Of a stretch of DNA of 64,000 nt, positions 25,231-33,869 are shown in pieces. Position 1 is the stretch's first letter, and every line of letters begins with the position of its first letter. Origin of the DNA: DASVDE01 sp036381235 (GTDB taxonomy: Bacteria; Actinomycetota; Thermoleophilia; Solirubrobacterales; 70-9); contig DASVDE010000022.1 of assembly GCA_036381235.1 (NCBI GenBank), forward strand, positions 118,753 through 182,752, read 5' to 3'. The position numbers were made by a program, and so were the translations under genes. The notes below the pieces were generated by a model. It was given only the letters and a program-made list of their open reading frames with translations. It searched no databases and was not told the DNA's origin.

Positions 25231-27090
25231 CTACTCGACCGTGACCGTCTTCGCCAGGTTGCGCGGTTGGTCCACGTTCAGACCGCGGGCGCGGGCGATG
25301 TCGTAGGCGAGGAGCTGGAGCGGGAGGATCGCGACGATCGGCTGCAGGATCCAATCGGTGCGCGCGACCTCGATCACCTGGTCGGCAACTTCGGCGGCCC
25401 GCGTCGAGCCCTCGGTCGCGATCGCGATCGTGTCGGCGCCGCGGGCGCGCACCTCCTCGACGTTGGAGAGGACCTTGTCCAGCACCGGGCTGTCTGTGGC
25501 GACGCAGACAACCGGGGTCGACTCGTCGAGCAGAGCGATCGGGCCGTGCTTCATCTCTCCCGCCGCGTAGGCATCGGTCGGGATGTAGGAGATCTCCTTC
25601 AGCTTCAAAGCCCCCTCCAAGCAGACCGGGAGGCCGATGTGGCGCCCCAGGTAGAGGAAGAACTGCTGGGTGCTGTGGGTGGCGGAGACCGCGCGCACAC
25701 GGTCCTCGCAGTCCGAGAGCGTTCGTTCGATCTTCGACGGCAGCGCCTTCATCTCGGCGACCAGCTCGGCGATCCGCTCCGGAGGCAGCGTCCCGCGCAG
25801 CTCGGCCAGTCGCAGCCCGATCAGATACATGACCGCCACCTGGGCGACGAAGGTCTTGGTCGCGGCTACGCCGATCTCCAGCCCGGCGCGGGTGTAGAGA
25901 ACCGCGTCCGCGTCCCTGGTCGCCTGGCTGCCCATGATGTTGGTGACAGCCAACACTTTGGCGCCGGCCTCACGGGCCAGCCGCATCGCCGCCAGAGTGT
26001 CGGCGGTCTCCCCGGACTGGGTGATGCCGATCACCAGGTCATCCGCGCCGACAACGGGGTTTCGGTAGCGGTACTCGGAGGCGATGTCCATCTCGACCGG
26101 CACCCGCGCCCACTCTTCGATCGCGTAGCGGCCAACCAGGCCGGCGTGGTAGGAGGTGCCGCAGGCGACGATCACAATTCGCCTCACCTCGCGTAGGAAG
26201 TCGTCGTCCAGGTCGACCTCGGAGAGATCCACACCATCGTCGCCGGGCAGGCGGTCGGCGATCGTCTCTGCGACCGCATCGGCCTGTTCGTGAATCTCCT
26301 TCAGCATGAAGGTCTCATAGCCGCCCTTCTCAGCGGCATCCTCGTCCCAGGTCACCCGCTCGGGATCGCGCGCGACCGGGTTTCCCGCGGCGTCGGTGAT
26401 CTTGACCCCTGAAGCATCGATCGCGACGATCTCGTCGTTCTCGATCGACACCGCGACGCGTGTCTCGGCGAGGAAGGCGGGAATCGCCGAGGCGAGGAAG
26501 GCCTCCCCGTCGCCGACCCCCGCGACGAGCGGGCACTCCTTGCGCGCGCCCACCAGACGCCCCGGCTCGTCGGCGTGCATGGCGACGAAGGCGTAATGAC
26601 CACGCAGCTCGCTGAAGGCAGCGCGCACTGCGGCCGCCAAGTCGCCGTCGTAGTGATCCGCGATCAGGTGGGCGACCACCTCGGCGTCGGTCTCGGAGGT
26701 GAACTCCTGCCCCTCGGACTCGAGCCTGCGCCGCAGCTTGGCGTGATTCTCGACGATCCCGTTTAGGACGATGTGGACACGGTCGGAGCTGTCGCTGTGT
26801 GGGTGAGCGTTCTCCTCGGTGACCCGGCCATGGGTGGCCCAGCGAGTGTGCGCGACACCCGTGGTGGCCGGCATCGCAGCGGTCGCGACCGCCCCGTTGC
26901 CGCCGTCATGCTCGGCGACGGCGGCGCGCAGGTTGGAGAGGTTGCCGACAGCGCGCACGCTGTCGATGCGATCCCCGGCGATCACCGAGATCCCAGCCGA
27001 GTCGTAGCCCCGGTACTCGAGCTTCTCGAGGCCGGCGACGAGAAGGTCCCGGCAGGGGCGTCCGCCCACGTATCCAACGATTCCGCACAT
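25231..27090 (-). CDS. glmS: Glucosamine-fructose-6-phosphate aminotransferase (isomerizing)
   Basis: 619 residues beginning MCGIVGYVGG, so the N-terminal Cys nucleophile of the class II glutaminase is exposed after Met removal. HTRWATHG and the NGIVENHAKLR block complete the glutaminase site. Two SIS domains follow (about 290-430 and 460-600), with CGTSYHAGL and TQSGETADTLAA. It makes glucosamine-6-phosphate for peptidoglycan. Longer upstream starts were discarded since they would bury the catalytic Cys. It lies downstream of glmM, the next enzyme but one in the pathway. No glmS ribozyme is seen upstream. Confidence 0.96.
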   Translation of the reverse strand: MCGIVGYVGGRPCRDLLVAGLEKLEYRGYDSAGISVIAGDRIDSVRAVGNLSNLRAAVAEHDGGNGAVATAAMPATTGVAHTRWATHGRVTEENAHPHSDSSDRVHIVLNGIVENHAKLRRRLESEGQEFTSETDAEVVAHLIADHYDGDLAAAVRAAFSELRGHYAFVAMHADEPGRLVGARKECPLVAGVGDGEAFLASAIPAFLAETRVAVSIENDEIVAIDASGVKITDAAGNPVARDPERVTWDEDAAEKGGYETFMLKEIHEQADAVAETIADRLPGDDGVDLSEVDLDDDFLREVRRIVIVACGTSYHAGLVGRYAIEEWARVPVEMDIASEYRYRNPVVGADDLVIGITQSGETADTLAAMRLAREAGAKVLAVTNIMGSQATRDADAVLYTRAGLEIGVAATKTFVAQVAVMYLIGLRLAELRGTLPPERIAELVAEMKALPSKIERTLSDCEDRVRAVSATHSTQQFFLYLGRHIGLPVCLEGALKLKEISYIPTDAYAAGEMKHGPIALLDESTPVVCVATDSPVLDKVLSNVEEVRARGADTIAIATEGSTRAAEVADQVIEVARTDWILQPIVAILPLQLLAYDIARARGLNVDQPRNLAKTVTVE

Positions 27091-27166
27091 GAGGACGGTA
27101 AGAGTAGAGCCCGCCGGCCCCAGGGCCGAAATGTGACTTACATCTCCACCCTTCGCCTCGCAGTCA

Positions 27167-28486
27167 TCAAGCCAACTCCCGCCTGACCAGTGCGACAAGG
27201 CGCTCACAGACAGTGTCGGCCTCCTCGGCGGTGGGAGCCTCGACCATGACGCGGACCAGAGGCTCGGTCCCGGAGGGACGCAGAAGAACTCGGCCCCGGC
27301 CCTCCAAGGACTCCTCCTCGCGCTTGACCGCCTGCCAAACCGAGGCCGCCCCCTCGATCGCCTCTCGGTCAGCGACCTCGACGTTGACGAGCGTCTGCGG
27401 CAGCTTCTCCATCGACACGACTTCGGCGAGCCCACGCCCCTCCAACTCCCGCATCGTCGCCAGCGCCGCCGCTATCCCGTCGCCCGTCGCGGCAAAGTCG
27501 GTAGCGATGATGTGGCCGGACTGCTCCCCTCCCAGCGCCCAGCCCCGGGCACGCAGCTCGTCCAGCACGTAGCGGTCGCCGACCTTGGTCACCGCGACCT
27601 CGATCCCAGCCTCCTCCATCGCGCGGTGAAAGCCGTAGTTGCTCATCACCGTGACCACCACACCCCCGTCCAGCTCTCCCCGCCGCACCATTCCCCGAGC
27701 CATCAGCGCGATCAACTCGTCACCGTCGCGTGGGCGCCCGTCGCCATCGACAGCCAGCATCCGATCGCCGTCGCCGTCGAAGGCAAAGCCGATCGTCGCC
27801 TCGGAGCCCGAGACGGCGGCGGCGAGGTTGTCGAGGTGGGTCGAGCCACAGCCGTCGTTGATGTTGCGCCCGTCGGGCTCGGCGGCAAGCGTCTCGACCT
27901 CGGCGCCGAGCCGCTCGAAGATCGCCGGGGCGGCGCGGTGCGTAGCACCGTTGGCACAGTCGAGAACGACCTTTTGGCCCGCGAGGTCCAGTGGGAAGGC
28001 CGACTCCAAAGCCCGCAGGTAGTCCTCAAGGCCTCCGTTCAACTCGCGCACGCGCCCGATGGCACCGACCTCGGGGGCGCCGTCTGCAAGCAGCGCTTCG
28101 ATCGTGGCCTCGGCCTCGTCGTCGAGCTTCGTTCCCGTGGCCGAGAAGAACTTGATGCCGTTGTCCCGATATGGATTGTGGGAAGCGGAGACGACCGCGG
28201 CGAGATCGAGGCCAAGCCGTTTGATCAAGATCGCGGCGGCGGGAGTGGGCAGCACTCCGCCGAGCAGCGCATCGCCGCCCGCTGCGGCGACCCCGGCGGC
28301 CAGCGCCGCCTCCAGCATCGGCCCCGACTCGCGTGTGTCGCGAACGATCAGCACCTGGGGTCGCTTGACCTCCAGCGATGCCGCCGCCGCCCGGCCGAGT
28401 GACATCGCCAGCTCGGCGCTGAGGAACGTTCCAGCCTCTCCCCGGACCCCGTCGGTTCCGAAGAGCTTGCGCTCCGTCGCCGCCAA
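27167..28486 (-). CDS. glmM: Phosphoglucosamine mutase
   Basis: 439 residues from a TTG. Phosphoserine Ser102 lies in VVSASHNPYRDNG. The metal loop is FDGDGDRML near 235, and the C-terminal phosphate-binding loop RPSGTEPLVRVMVEAP is near 405. It interconverts glucosamine-6-phosphate and glucosamine-1-phosphate. The gene starts 6 bases after rpsI, an arrangement (rplM-rpsI-glmM) common in actinobacteria. Confidence 0.95.
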   Translation of the reverse strand: MAATERKLFGTDGVRGEAGTFLSAELAMSLGRAAAASLEVKRPQVLIVRDTRESGPMLEAALAAGVAAAGGDALLGGVLPTPAAAILIKRLGLDLAAVVSASHNPYRDNGIKFFSATGTKLDDEAEATIEALLADGAPEVGAIGRVRELNGGLEDYLRALESAFPLDLAGQKVVLDCANGATHRAAPAIFERLGAEVETLAAEPDGRNINDGCGSTHLDNLAAAVSGSEATIGFAFDGDGDRMLAVDGDGRPRDGDELIALMARGMVRRGELDGGVVVTVMSNYGFHRAMEEAGIEVAVTKVGDRYVLDELRARGWALGGEQSGHIIATDFAATGDGIAAALATMRELEGRGLAEVVSMEKLPQTLVNVEVADREAIEGAASVWQAVKREEESLEGRGRVLLRPSGTEPLVRVMVEAPTAEEADTVCERLVALVRRELA

Positions 28487-28492
28487 AGGGAC

Positions 28493-29368
28493 CTAGCGCT
28501 TGCTGAACTGAGGCCGCTTACGGGCCTTCTTCAGCCCCGCCTTGCGGCGCTCCTTGACGCGAGCGTCGCGGGTGAGGAAGCCCCGTCGCTTGAGGTCGCC
28601 GCGGAGCTCGGGATCGACCTCGGTCAGCGCTCTTGCGATCCCGTGGCGAACCGCACCGGCCTGGCCGCTGATCCCGCCGCCGTGAACTCGAACGCTTACA
28701 TCGACGCTGCCCTCATAGCCGCTGACAGAGAGCGGCTGACGGGCCATCGTCTGATGCAGCGGCCGTGGGAAGAACTCCTCCAGCGAGCGCTTGTTGACCT
28801 CGATCTTGCCGTCGCCGGGCAGCAGGGTGACGCGAGCAATCGAGCGCTTGCGCTTGCCGGTCGCGAGGTAGCGGGCCCCGCTCTCCATCTTCGCCGGGGC
28901 CCGTCCGGCCGCACTCGGCTCCTCTTCCGCCTCGCCGCTCAACTCAGCCTCACGCCGAGCCCTCTCCTCCTCCTCGGCCTCCAGCCGCGCCTGCTCCTCG
29001 GCGCTCAGAGGCCGGGACTCCGGCTCAACCGCAATCGGCTCAAGATCGGCACCCGGAATGGCGGGAGCTTTCTTCTCTTCGGACTTCTCCTCAGCGGCCG
29101 GAGCTTCCGGAGCTTCGGCCTCAGGCTCAGGCTCTTCGGCCTCAGGCTCCTCAGCTTCCGGCGCTTCGGCCTCGGGCTCAGCCTCATCCGCCTCCTCCGC
29201 GGGTGGCGCGGGTGATGGGGGGGCCGAGGACGAGACCTCGCCCGCAGGCTCCCCCCCATCGGCCGCGTCAGGACCCGCGGTCGAGGCGTCTGAGCCCTGA
29301 TCCGGAGTCTCCTCGACGGCCTCGGGCTCCTGCTCTGAAGTCTCGTCCTTCTTCTCTTCTTCTGTCAT
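28493..29368 (-). CDS. rpsI: Ribosomal protein S9 with a long acidic N-terminal extension
   Basis: 291 residues, against about 130 for ordinary S9. The S9 domain occupies residues 165-291 (ATGKRKRSIARV, then GGGISGQAGAVRHGIARAL, and the basic tail ending PQFSKR whose terminal Arg reaches the P site). The first 164 residues are a disordered Glu/Pro/Ala-rich extension. Residues 30-57 of it are encoded by palindromic element copy D. The stop of rplM overlaps the start (ATGA). The extension must lie outside the ribosome core; its role is unknown. Confidence 0.95.
   Translation of the reverse strand: MTEEEKKDETSEQEPEAVEETPDQGSDASTAGPDAADGGEPAGEVSSSAPPSPAPPAEEADEAEPEAEAPEAEEPEAEEPEPEAEAPEAPAAEEKSEEKKAPAIPGADLEPIAVEPESRPLSAEEQARLEAEEEERARREAELSGEAEEEPSAAGRAPAKMESGARYLATGKRKRSIARVTLLPGDGKIEVNKRSLEEFFPRPLHQTMARQPLSVSGYEGSVDVSVRVHGGGISGQAGAVRHGIARALTEVDPELRGDLKRRGFLTRDARVKERRKAGLKKARKRPQFSKR
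29197..29280. repeat. In-gene palindromic element, copy D (rpsI extension)
   Basis: 84 bp bounded by CCGCGGGT (29197-29204) and ACCCGCGG (29273-29280). The inner stem is GATGGGGGGG with CCCCCCCATC. The loop begins CGAGGACGAGACC and shares CCCGCAG with copy C. Read on the minus strand it gives AGPDAADGGEPAGEVSS, in the same phase as copies A and B. Confidence 0.75.
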
Positions 29369-29799
29369 CTCTCTACTTCCATCGGCTTTGGCTGCTGGGC
29401 GGCGTGGGGGTGATCCGGGCCGGCGTAGACCTTCAGCTTGGTCAGCTGCTGACGGGCGAGGCGGTTGCGGGGAAGCATTCCCTTGACCGCCTTGCGGATC
29501 ACTTCCTCGGGACGACGGTCGAGCATCTCCGCCAGGGTCCGCGACTTGATCCCTCCGGGGTAGCCGCTGTGCCGCCAGTAGGTCTTCTGCGCCAGCTTGT
29601 CGCCCGTGACGTGGATCTTCTCCGCGTTGATGACGACGATGAAGTCCCCGGTGTCGATATGGGGTGTGTACTCGGGCTTGCGCTTGCCGCGCAGGGCGTC
29701 GGCGATCCGCGTCGCCAGGCGACCCAAGGTCTGGCCTTCGGCATCGACCACGTACCAGTCACGCTGGCGGTCGGCAGGTGTGGCTACATAGGTCTTCAT
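29365..29799 (-). CDS. rplM: Ribosomal protein L13
   Basis: 144 residues with the L13 signature regions: WYVVDAEGQTLGRLATRIA near the start, YWRHSGYPGG, and a basic middle VKGMLPRNRLARQQLTKLKVYAG. Full length. The ATG at 29799 follows directly on a short GC hairpin plus T-run, with no Shine-Dalgarno sequence visible. It is coupled to rpsI downstream, the universal L13-S9 pair. Confidence 0.96.
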   Translation of the reverse strand: MKTYVATPADRQRDWYVVDAEGQTLGRLATRIADALRGKRKPEYTPHIDTGDFIVVINAEKIHVTGDKLAQKTYWRHSGYPGGIKSRTLAEMLDRRPEEVIRKAVKGMLPRNRLARQQLTKLKVYAGPDHPHAAQQPKPMEVER

Positions 29800-29804
29800 C
29801 AGAG

Positions 29805-29822
29805 AAAAACCGCAGGGAGCGG
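29805..29822 (-). promoter_or_regulatory. Hairpin with T-run just before rplM
   Basis: On the minus strand CCGC, loop TCCCT and GCGG are followed by TTTTT, ending 6 bases before the rplM ATG. It looks like a small terminator or an L13-type autoregulatory leader. The stem is only 4 bp, and no ribosome site is visible, so regulation is inferred. Confidence 0.35.
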
Positions 29823-29883
29823 CCCCAGCGGCCTCGTGATGATAGCCGCCGGAGCGCATCCGCGCTGTCGCCGGTCAAGTGCC

Positions 29884-29889
29884 TATACT
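29884..29889 (+). promoter_or_regulatory. -10 promoter element for the riboswitch transcript
   Basis: TATACT at 29884-29889 lies about 8-12 bases before the riboswitch consensus begins. A convincing -35 is not visible at the expected distance. Confidence 0.4.
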
Positions 29890-29896
29890 GCCGCGC

Positions 29897-30036
29897 CAGT
29901 AGTGCCGAATCCCGCCCGGCATCCGGGTGGGAGCGGAGGAACCGCAGGGACCGTTGCAGGTCCCGGGGGCGAATCGGACGAACACGTCCGTAGCGCGAAC
30001 TCTTTCAGCGCGAGCCCGACAGCTAACTCCGCAGGC
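29897..30036 (+). ncRNA. Cyclic di-AMP riboswitch (ydaO/yuaA class)
   Basis: Conserved blocks of the ydaO-yuaA riboswitch appear in order: AGTGCCGAATCCCG, GGGAGCGGAGGAACCG, GGGGGCGAATCGG, GCGCGAACTCTTTC, and the diagnostic 3' end CCCGACAGCTAACTCCGCAG. It lies directly in front of the M23 peptidase gene. In actinobacteria this class commonly controls cell-wall hydrolases and turns expression off when c-di-AMP is high. The boundaries are approximate. Confidence 0.9.
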
Positions 30037-30054
30037 CATGGAAAGAGAGGGCAT

Positions 30055-31002
30055 GTGGGACGCGGTACCGGAGGCGCTCGGCCTGGCTTGGCCGGCAAGG
30101 CATTGATAGCGACGGCGTTGCTCCTGGGGGGCTTCACCGGAGTGTCGTCTGCCGCGATCACCACCGGCGGCGCCCCCACCCCCGCGGGTGGCCCGCCGCC
30201 GCCGGGCAGTCCCACCGGCGCCCCCGCCGACGGCCCCAGCGCCGGCGCGCTGAGCGTTATCTCCGCCACCACCTCCCCCCGCAAGAGCTTCTACTTCGGC
30301 GTCCGCTATCCCCGCCTCAGCTACACGATTGCCAGCACCCAGGCGCAGAACGATCTGCGCATCGACGTGATCGACTCCTCCGGAGCTGTGATCCGCAGCT
30401 TCTACCGCAACGACGTCGCGCCGGGAGTGGCGAACACGATCCGCTGGGACGGCGACGGAGCCGACCGCAGGCCGGCCCGCAACGGCCGCTACTCCTTCCG
30501 GATCGCCGCGCAGACGGGGATCCCCGCCGCCCGCCCGGCCACGCGGTCCTCCTCCCTCGAACTCGGCTTCGCCCTCTACGGGTTCGCCTTCCCTCTGCTT
30601 GGCGACCACGACTTCGGCGCCAGCGCCGGTCGCTTCGGCGCCGGTCGTTCCGGCCACACCCACCAGGGCCAGGACGTGATGGCCGACTGCGGCGTCCCGA
30701 TCGTCGCCGCCCGCGGCGGGCGGGTCCAGTACTCCGGCTTCCAGGACGCGGCCGGCAACTACGTCGTGATCGATGCGAAAGGCTCGACCCTCGACACCGC
30801 CTACATGCACCTCGCCCAGCCCTCACCGCTGCGGACCGGCGACCTGGTTCGCACCGGCCAGCCGATCGGCGTGGTCGGCCAGACCGGCGACGCCACCGCC
30901 TGCCACCTCCACTTCGAGATCTGGACCGCCCCCGGCTGGTATGAGGGCGGCAGCCCAATCGACCCGCTTCCCTACCTGACGAAATGGGACCGCTACAGCT
31001 AA
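30055..31002 (+). CDS. Secreted M23 (LytM-type) peptidoglycan endopeptidase
   Basis: 315 residues from a GTG with the ribosome site GAGAGG just upstream. A signal peptide (ending SSAA near residue 36) and a Pro/Gly/Ala linker precede a FlgD-like Ig segment (LRIDVIDSSGAVIRSF ... IRWDGDGAD) at about 90-150. The M23 domain occupies about 180-310, with zinc ligands in HTHQGQD and CHLHFEIW. It cleaves peptide cross-bridges in the wall. Controlled by the c-di-AMP riboswitch upstream, tying wall growth to c-di-AMP level. Confidence 0.9.
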   Translation: MGRGTGGARPGLAGKALIATALLLGGFTGVSSAAITTGGAPTPAGGPPPPGSPTGAPADGPSAGALSVISATTSPRKSFYFGVRYPRLSYTIASTQAQNDLRIDVIDSSGAVIRSFYRNDVAPGVANTIRWDGDGADRRPARNGRYSFRIAAQTGIPAARPATRSSSLELGFALYGFAFPLLGDHDFGASAGRFGAGRSGHTHQGQDVMADCGVPIVAARGGRVQYSGFQDAAGNYVVIDAKGSTLDTAYMHLAQPSPLRTGDLVRTGQPIGVVGQTGDATACHLHFEIWTAPGWYEGGSPIDPLPYLTKWDRYS

Positions 31003-31011
31003 GCTCTTTTT

Positions 31012-31030
31012 GAGAATGAATCTCATTCTC
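31012..31030 (+). promoter_or_regulatory. Fur/Zur-type operator
   Basis: GAGAATGA-ATC-TCATTCTC is a perfect 8-3-8 inverted repeat, the 19-bp size of Fur-family boxes. It lies 19 bases before the Fur-family gene, in its promoter, suggesting autoregulation of the regulator and transporter together. Confidence 0.8.
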
Positions 31031-31048
31031 TGATAGCCTGCCCCGGCG

Positions 31049-31468
31049 ATGGACTGGGCAGAGCAGGCATCGCGGCGGCTGGACGAAGCGGGATACCGCA
31101 GCGGCGCCGCGCGACGACAGGTGATCGAGCTGCTGGCGAACGAGGGCTGCGCGCTGACGGCGCTGGAGATGGACCGGCGGCTGCCGGCGGGGCGGGCGAG
31201 CATCTACCGGACCCTGGAGCAGCTGGAGCGCCTCCACCTCGTGCAGCGGATCGACACCGGTGGCGAAGCGGCGGGCTATGAGCGGCTGGACCCCGATGAG
31301 CACCACCACCACCTCGTCTGCGAGGAATGCGGCCTGCTTGCCCCGTTCGCAGACCCGGCGTTGGAGCAAGCGATCGACGCGGTCAGCGGCGCCTCGGGCT
31401 TCAAGGTGAAGGTGCACGACGTGGTGTTGAAGGGAACCTGCCCCAGCTGCGCAGGACGCGATGCCTGA
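31049..31468 (+). CDS. Fur-family metal regulator, probably Zur
   Basis: 139 residues: winged helix (about 1-80, with ASIYRTLEQLERLHLV) and a C-terminal dimer and metal domain with HHHHLVCEECG and the second pair CPSC for structural zinc. The family senses Fe, Zn, Mn or peroxide. Zinc is favoured because the gene overlaps a ZIP transporter by 8 bases and has its own operator upstream. Direct proof of metal is not in the sequence. Confidence 0.85.
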   Translation: MDWAEQASRRLDEAGYRSGAARRQVIELLANEGCALTALEMDRRLPAGRASIYRTLEQLERLHLVQRIDTGGEAAGYERLDPDEHHHHLVCEECGLLAPFADPALEQAIDAVSGASGFKVKVHDVVLKGTCPSCAGRDA

Positions 31469-32198
31469 GGTCGCCATCCCTCTCGCCGGCGTCGCCGTGC
31501 TCGCCATCTTCGGTGGCGGCCTGCTGGCGCTGCGGCTCGCCCACACCCTGCCGACGGTGATAGCGCTCAGCGGCGGCATCGTCGTCGCCGTGGCGTTGCT
31601 CGAAGTCCTGCCGGAGGCGATCGAGAACATCGGCGACGCGCACGATGCGGTGCCCCTGGTGGCAATCGGCTTTCTCGCCTTCTTCCTGCTCGAGCGCGTC
31701 CTCGTTCTCCATCACCGCGACGACCCCGAGCAGGCGCGCTCCCACGGGCGGGTCGGCGTGCTGGGGGCGCTTGGGCTCTCCTTGCATACCTTCACCGACG
31801 GGGTCGGGATTGGGCTCGCCTTCAGCGTCAACGCCGAGACCGGCTTCCTCGTCTTCCTCGCCGTCGTCAGCCACGGCTTCGCCGACGGACTGAACACAGT
31901 CGGCTTCGTGCTCAGCCAGTCGGGCGATCGCCGCCAGGCGCTGCGTTGGCTGCGGATCGACGCGATAGCGCCGCTGCTCGGCGCCACGGTCGGTTCGCTG
32001 ATCTCCGTCTCCGACCAGACCCTCGGCTACTTCCTCGCCGTCTACGCCGGCTTCTTCCTCTACATGGGGGCCACCGACCTCCTGCCCGAGGCCCACGCCC
32101 ACGAGCACGATGGCCACGGCTCATGGAGGCGAGTGGCCCTCACCTTCGCCGGCTTCGCGGCGATCTACGGCATCACGCTGCTTGGGCATCCCGGATAG
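31461..32198 (+). CDS. ZIP-family metal transporter
   Basis: 245 residues with eight membrane segments. Helix IV has SLHTFTDGVGIGLA and helix V SHGFADGLNTV, the paired His/Asp metal site of ZIP proteins. A His-rich loop (HAHEHDGHG) near residue 215 is typical. It imports zinc or another divalent metal. It is in an operon with the Fur-family gene and is probably repressed by it when metal is sufficient. Confidence 0.87.
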   Translation: MPEVAIPLAGVAVLAIFGGGLLALRLAHTLPTVIALSGGIVVAVALLEVLPEAIENIGDAHDAVPLVAIGFLAFFLLERVLVLHHRDDPEQARSHGRVGVLGALGLSLHTFTDGVGIGLAFSVNAETGFLVFLAVVSHGFADGLNTVGFVLSQSGDRRQALRWLRIDAIAPLLGATVGSLISVSDQTLGYFLAVYAGFFLYMGATDLLPEAHAHEHDGHGSWRRVALTFAGFAAIYGITLLGHPG

Positions 32199-32207
32199 GG
32201 GACGCGG

Positions 32208-33869
32208 TCACTCCCACTCGATGGTGGCTGGGGGCTTCGAGGAGATGTCCAGGGCGACGCGGTTGACGTCGCGGATTTCGTTGATGATGCGGTTGGAGAC
32301 GCGCTCCAGCAGGTCGTAGGGGAGCCGGGCCCAGTCGGCGGTCATCGCGTCGTCGGAGGTGACCGCGCGGATCACGATCGGGTAGGCGTAGGTGCGGCCG
32401 TCGCCCTGGACGCCGACCGAGCGGACGACCGGCAGCACGCAGAAGGACTGCCAGAGCCGGCGATAGAGGTCGGCGGCGCGAATCTCCTCCTGCAGGATCG
32501 CGTCGGCGGCGCGCAGGATGTCGAGCCGCTCGCGGTTCACCTCGCCGCCGACGATGCGGATCGCCAGGCCGGGGCCCGGGAAGGGCTGGCGCCAGACCAT
32601 CCGCTCCGGCAAGCCCAGCTCGGCGCCGACCGCCCGCACCTCGTCCTTGAACAGCATCCGCAGCGGCTCGACCAGCTCGAAGTCGAACTCCTCGGGCAGG
32701 CCGCCGACGTTGTGGTGGGACTTGATCGTCGCCGCGTGGTCTGAGCCGCCGGACTCGATCACGTCCGAGTAGAGCGTGCCCTGCACGAGGAAGCCGACGT
32801 CCTCGAGCTTGGTCGCCTCCTCCTCGAAGACACGGATGAACTCCTCGCCGATGATCTTGCGCTTGCGCTCGGGCTCGTCGACCCCGGCCAGCTTGGCAAG
32901 GAAGCGCTCCTCGGCCTCGACGTGGATGAGCGGGATGCCGAACTGCTGGAAGGCCTCGACCACCTGCTCGGCCTCATTCAGCCGCATCAGCCCGTGATCG
33001 ACGAAAACGCAGGTCAGCCTCTCCCCCACGGCGCGATGCACCAGCAGCGCCGCAACCGAGGAGTCAACCCCGCCGGAGAGGCCGCAGATCACCCGCCCAT
33101 CGCCGACCTGGGCCTGGATCTTCGCCACCTGCTCGGCGATCACCGACTGCGGCGACCACTGCTGCTCGCACCCGGCAACATCGCGCAGGAAGCGGGTGAG
33201 GATCTCCGTCCCGTAGGGAGTGTGGACGACCTCGGGATGAAATTGGATGCCGTAGAGGCCGCGGTCGGGGAACTCGCAGGCGGCCACAGGCGAGCCGGGG
33301 CTGGAGGCGAGCGCCGTGAATCCCTGTGGCGGCTCGAAGACCGCGTCGCGATGGCTCATCCAGCAATGCTGCTCCTCGGGCAGGCCACCGAGCAGGCGAC
33401 CGCCGCCGTCGCGCAGGACCAGGTCGGTGCGGCCGAACTCCCCCGCTTCGGCGCCTTCGACCTTGCCGCCCAGCGCCTGGACCATCGCCTGCATCCCGTA
33501 ACAGATGCCAAGCATCGGGATCTCCAGGTCCAACAGCTCGGTGGGAAACGGCGGCGCCCCCTCCTCATACACAGAGGCCGGTCCCCCGGAGAGAACGAGC
33601 GCCTTCGGCGCGCGCTCCTTCAACTTCTCGATCGAAGTGGTCGCCGGGAGGAGTTCCGCGAACACCCCGCACTCACGGATTCTTCTGGCTATGAGTTGGG
33701 AGTACTGACCACCGAAGTCGAGAACCAACACCTCCTCGAGCGCGTCTCTTCCGGCGGGTGGCGCCGTAGGGGGGCCCATCCCCGAGGAAGCTTTAGCTAC
33801 CGCAGGGGATGGGGGGTCCCCTGCGGCGACAGGACCCGCCGGCCGGGACACTCCCATGCTGCTAGTCAT
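32208..33869 (-). CDS. guaA: GMP synthase (glutamine-hydrolysing) with inserted N-terminal element
   Basis: 553 residues. The class I glutamine amidotransferase domain starts at VLVLDFGGQYSQLIARRI (residue 47 on), with nucleophile Cys in GICYGMQ and the His-Glu pair in FHPEV. The ATP-pyrophosphatase has the P-loop SGGVDSS near 280, and the dimerisation domain ends TIEWE. It makes GMP from XMP. Normal GuaA begins close to VLDFGG; here residues 9-40 come from palindromic element copy A. The start overlaps the guaB3 stop by 8 bases. Confidence 0.95.
   Translation of the reverse strand: MTSSMGVSRPAGPVAAGDPPSPAVAKASSGMGPPTAPPAGRDALEEVLVLDFGGQYSQLIARRIRECGVFAELLPATTSIEKLKERAPKALVLSGGPASVYEEGAPPFPTELLDLEIPMLGICYGMQAMVQALGGKVEGAEAGEFGRTDLVLRDGGGRLLGGLPEEQHCWMSHRDAVFEPPQGFTALASSPGSPVAACEFPDRGLYGIQFHPEVVHTPYGTEILTRFLRDVAGCEQQWSPQSVIAEQVAKIQAQVGDGRVICGLSGGVDSSVAALLVHRAVGERLTCVFVDHGLMRLNEAEQVVEAFQQFGIPLIHVEAEERFLAKLAGVDEPERKRKIIGEEFIRVFEEEATKLEDVGFLVQGTLYSDVIESGGSDHAATIKSHHNVGGLPEEFDFELVEPLRMLFKDEVRAVGAELGLPERMVWRQPFPGPGLAIRIVGGEVNRERLDILRAADAILQEEIRAADLYRRLWQSFCVLPVVRSVGVQGDGRTYAYPIVIRAVTSDDAMTADWARLPYDLLERVSNRIINEIRDVNRVALDISSKPPATIEWE
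33751..33842. repeat. In-gene palindromic element, copy A (guaA)
   Basis: 92 bp bounded by CCGGCGGGT and its inverse ACCCGCCGG. The inner stem CCCATCCCC (33775-33783) pairs with GGGGATGGG (33805-33813) around the loop GAGGAAGCTTTAGCTACCGC. Copy B has the same loop and flanks but a different, still perfectly paired inner stem. Translated on the minus strand as GPVAAGDPPSPAVAKASSG and on. Confidence 0.85.

Noticed and set aside
29000..29200. Glu/Ala/Pro repeats in rpsI as tandem DNA repeats
   Set aside because: The repetition is loose amino acid bias with mixed codons, not a clean tandem array.
30160..30240. Pro/Gly-rich linker of the M23 peptidase as a fifth palindromic element
   Set aside because: It contains CCCGCGGGTGGC but lacks the closing repeat and the inner stem.
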